Assembly (NCBI GenBank): GCA_003427395.1
Contig: BFEA01001021.1
Span: 1-42,680, forward strand
Length of the DNA stretch: 42,680 nt
Direction: 5' to 3'
Source of the DNA: Chara braunii
Lineage: Eukaryota; Streptophyta; Charophyceae; Charales; Characeae
Shown here: positions 40,445-42,680 of the stretch, one piece after another
How the letters are laid out: each line of letters opens with the position of its first letter
Position numbering within the stretch: the first letter of the stretch is position 1
Notes under the pieces: model-generated
What the model was told of the DNA's origin: nothing
Database searches by the model: none
Seen by the model: only the letters and a program-made list of their open reading frames with translations
Program-made: the position numbers and the translations under genes

Positions 40445-41115
40445 GTGTCGGTCGTTTAGTCGTGGTCCAGTCTCCACTATCTGGTCCTGTTTAGTCCAGG
40501 TCCAGTCTTGACTACCCGGTCCCGTGCTCTTCAGACCCGAGCCCCACTTCTTCGTCCACTGACCGCTGACCGGATCCCGGTCGAATTTCCGGTCTGCAGT
40601 CCAGGTCCTGTCTCCTGGTTCAGTCTCGACTCAAAAAATGTCTGTCGAGATCTGAAGTAGGTCCCGTCTCCACTCCCAGACCCGCCACTTGTCGCTTAGT
40701 CCACGTCCAGTCTCCACTCCAATTTCCCGTGCTCTTCAGACCCGAGCCGCGCGTCTTCGTCCACTGACCGCTGATCGGATCCCGGTCGAATTTCCGCTCT
40801 GCAGTCCAGGTCCCGTCTCCCGGTTCAGTCTCAACTCAGATGTCTCTGTCGAGATCTGAAGTCGATGTTCCGTCTCCACTCCCAGACTCGCCACTTGTCG
40901 TTTAGTCCACGTCCATTCTCCGCCCAAATCTCCAGTGCTCTTCAGACTCGATCCCCGGTTCTTCGTCCACTCCACTGACCCCTGACCGCCGCTGACTGGA
41001 TCCGCTGAAGTCGATTTTCCACTCTGCAGTCCAGCTCTCATCTCTTGGTTCAGTCTCGACTCAAATGTCTGTCGAGATCCGCTGAACTCGATGTCCCGTC
41101 TCCACTCCCAGACTC
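40445..41115. repeat. ~206-bp satellite, 3.3 copies
   Basis: GTGCTCTTCAGACYCGA begins successive units at 40524, 40729 and 40935 (periods 205 and 206). Each unit holds GTCCACTGACCGCTGA, TCTGCAGTCCAG, TCTCGACTCAAA, GTCGAGATC and CCACTTGTCG.TTAGTCCACG. The identity between units is high, so the array is fairly young. Confidence 0.9.
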
Positions 41116-41613
41116 CACCTGTCTTTGATCCAGGTCAATCAAGCAGAGGTCCCGTCTCAACCGCATCTTGAATCCGGTCCTGATCAAGTCCAGGTTCAGA
41201 CCCTTATCCAGCAGCCCAGCATTGCACTCCTGTCCACAGCCTCTAGCTTTTGAGCCTGAAGTCTAATAATTTGCTGCTCTCCTATTCAAGACCAGCCACC
41301 ACTTAAGTATCTAGTCCAGATCCAGTCTAAAATTCAGGTGGACTGGGTTCCACTCCTGCAACGGACCAGGATGAACTGTCTCCAGTGTGCAGTCCAGGTT
41401 CAGTCACTTTACTCCTGTGCAAATCCAGCAACCACTTTGGAACCAGTATCTAATATCTAGACCTGGTCCAGAATCAAGTCCAGGTTCCGGCTCTAATCCA
41501 GCTGGACCGGGCTGCGCTCGTGCAACAGACCAGGACAAGCTGTTGCTGTGTATTCTGTCCACGCCCTCTACTCCGGGGCAACAAAATCCAGTCCTGCTCC
41601 TGGTCCAGGCTGT
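41116..41613. other. CCAGGT-rich unique sequence, no gene
   Basis: GTCCAGGTTCAG-like words recur irregularly (41200, 41390, 41478). It looks like an eroded extension of the flanking satellites. Confidence 0.5.
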
Positions 41614-41751
41614 GGACCAGGTCCATTCACTATGCCAATCTCAGGCCTACTGTAGCCTCCACGTCCTGTCCGGGTCCACACTTGGACCAGGTCCCGTCAC
41701 TCTACGCCAATCTCAGGCCTACCGTACCCTCAAGGTGCTATCCCCCCTGGT
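41614..41751. repeat. 69-bp tandem repeat, two copies
   Basis: GGACCAGGTCC.TCAC and GCCAATCTCAGGCCTAC recur at 41614 and 41683. The plus-strand ORF 41387-41914 runs over it without any recognisable domain. Confidence 0.85.
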
Positions 41752-41925
41752 CCAGCCTTTGATCCAGGTTCACCCAGCATCCAATCACATCAACGCTCAT
41801 CCCCACATCCCCACTCACCTGGAGCAGCACAGTCCTCATTTCCTCCTCCTCCCCCCCTCCCCCCCCTCCCTCGCTCCTCCTTCCACCCCTTCTCCACTCT
41901 CCTACTGCGAATAGGTCGAGAAGTA

Positions 41926-42042
41926 CATTGAACCTAGACTGGTTGATTCAATGCGCTTGTCTACCTACGTCCAACCTATGCCCGCTCTAGTCAACAGATC
42001 CTTCCTTATCCCTTTGTAGGATCAACCAGTCTAGGTTCAATG
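41926..42042. repeat. Perfect 22-bp inverted repeat, 73-base spacer
   Basis: The arm at 41926-41947 starts CATTGAACCTAGACTGG. The arm at 42021-42042 is its exact reverse complement (ATCAACCAGTCTAGGTTCAA plus TG). Transcribed, it would form a 22-bp perfect hairpin stem. No terminal duplication or transposase is visible. Confidence 0.9.
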
Positions 42043-42680
42043 AACAGTCCATAATTCTACCCTTTGAGTGCTAATGGTATCGATGATGATGCATCAGAGC
42101 CAGCAATGCCATCCCAAGGCATGCCAATTACTGATGATCTCATCATGTAACCATCAGGGTGATTATCGTAATGCGTGTGCACGCCTGCTAATGGCACGTG
42201 CTCAGCGTCCTAATCACATCTTCGTCATCATCATCACAATTACGTTTTTCCTGCCGCTGGCCAAAATCTCAGTCTCGGTTCCAAAAAAAGGACAAAGGAA
42301 CGGCGGAATCTTTCACCGAACCTTCCGTGCGTCTGAAAATGTCAGTGAAAAAAAAAACTTTGCTGAGGCTTCAGAATCTTTCAGATCAAATCTTCACCGC
42401 ACCTTCCCTGCGTCTTCCTCCAATCTCTTTGAAAATTCTTTGGCTGCATCTTCATTCACCCACCCTCTCTATTTAACCACCACCACTGCACTGCGCTTGA
42501 CTGAAGTTTCACTGCTCCTTTCTCCGAAGTTTCAGTGAACTGGCATTTCACTCCAGTCAATCTGTGTCCCCTGCAATGCATAATGACTATTAAATTAGTA
42601 TTAATCAGTGATCATTCTTGTTATTAATCCTATCATAAGATTCATAAATTAACAAAAAAAAAAAAAAAAAAAAAAAAAAA
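42043..42680. other. Window end: possible promoter region, terminal poly(A)
   Basis: No gene is recognised. CTATTTAA at 42469 could be a weak TATA element. TTTCACCG/ACCTTCC.TGCGTCT is repeated near 42311 and 42392. The last 27 bases are A, so the contig stops in a homopolymer. Confidence 0.4.

Overview
The window looks like nuclear DNA of a green plant-lineage eukaryote. Three observations support this: plant-type 28S rRNA at the left edge, a U6 snRNA retrocopy very close to plant U6, and a Ty3/gypsy-type primer-binding site close to initiator Met-tRNA. Long introless tracts of decayed retroelements, many microsatellites and several short A-tailed retroposons suggest a large repeat-rich genome. 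A charophyte alga such as Chara would fit, but that assignment is inference. There are no operons or prokaryotic features.

Layout. 1-105: 5' end of 28S rRNA on the minus strand, cut by the window edge. 545-4844: a nearly full-length but dead LINE (endonuclease, reverse transcriptase, zf-RVT knuckle) on the plus strand. 5.0-15.5 kb: scattered copies of a short A-tailed element with a conserved head and covarying hairpins. Between these copies lie an Asn-rich broken gene (7043-7864, minus), a CA-rich repeat block, and the C-terminal end of a hAT transposase with a long decayed extension (9332-12264, plus). 15.56-16.65 kb: C-terminal fragment of a second, GC-rich LINE. 19.08-19.58 kb: an exon-like minus-strand segment with an in-frame 171-bp duplication. 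19.77-23.46 kb: gag, long leader, primer-binding site and one candidate LTR of a minus-strand gypsy-type element lacking pol. 24-33.9 kb: tRNA-derived SINEs, microsatellites, a U6 retrocopy with 28-bp target duplications, a short three-hairpin retroposon, a 254-base assembly gap and degenerate tandem repeats. 33934-38478: one uninterrupted 1514-codon minus-strand gene for a probable single-pass membrane protein, the only convincing intact host gene. 38.6-42.0 kb: minisatellites and a 206-bp satellite built from CCAGGT-like words, then a perfect 22-bp inverted repeat. The window ends in poly(A).

The genes do not form a pathway. The coherent theme is retroposition: at least five insertions show A-tails with recognisable target-site duplications, including very short structured RNAs. 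The most interesting candidates are the covarying short element family, the 27588-27701 three-hairpin element, and the membrane-protein gene whose last codons recur in the downstream repeat array. No function is assigned to the host gene.
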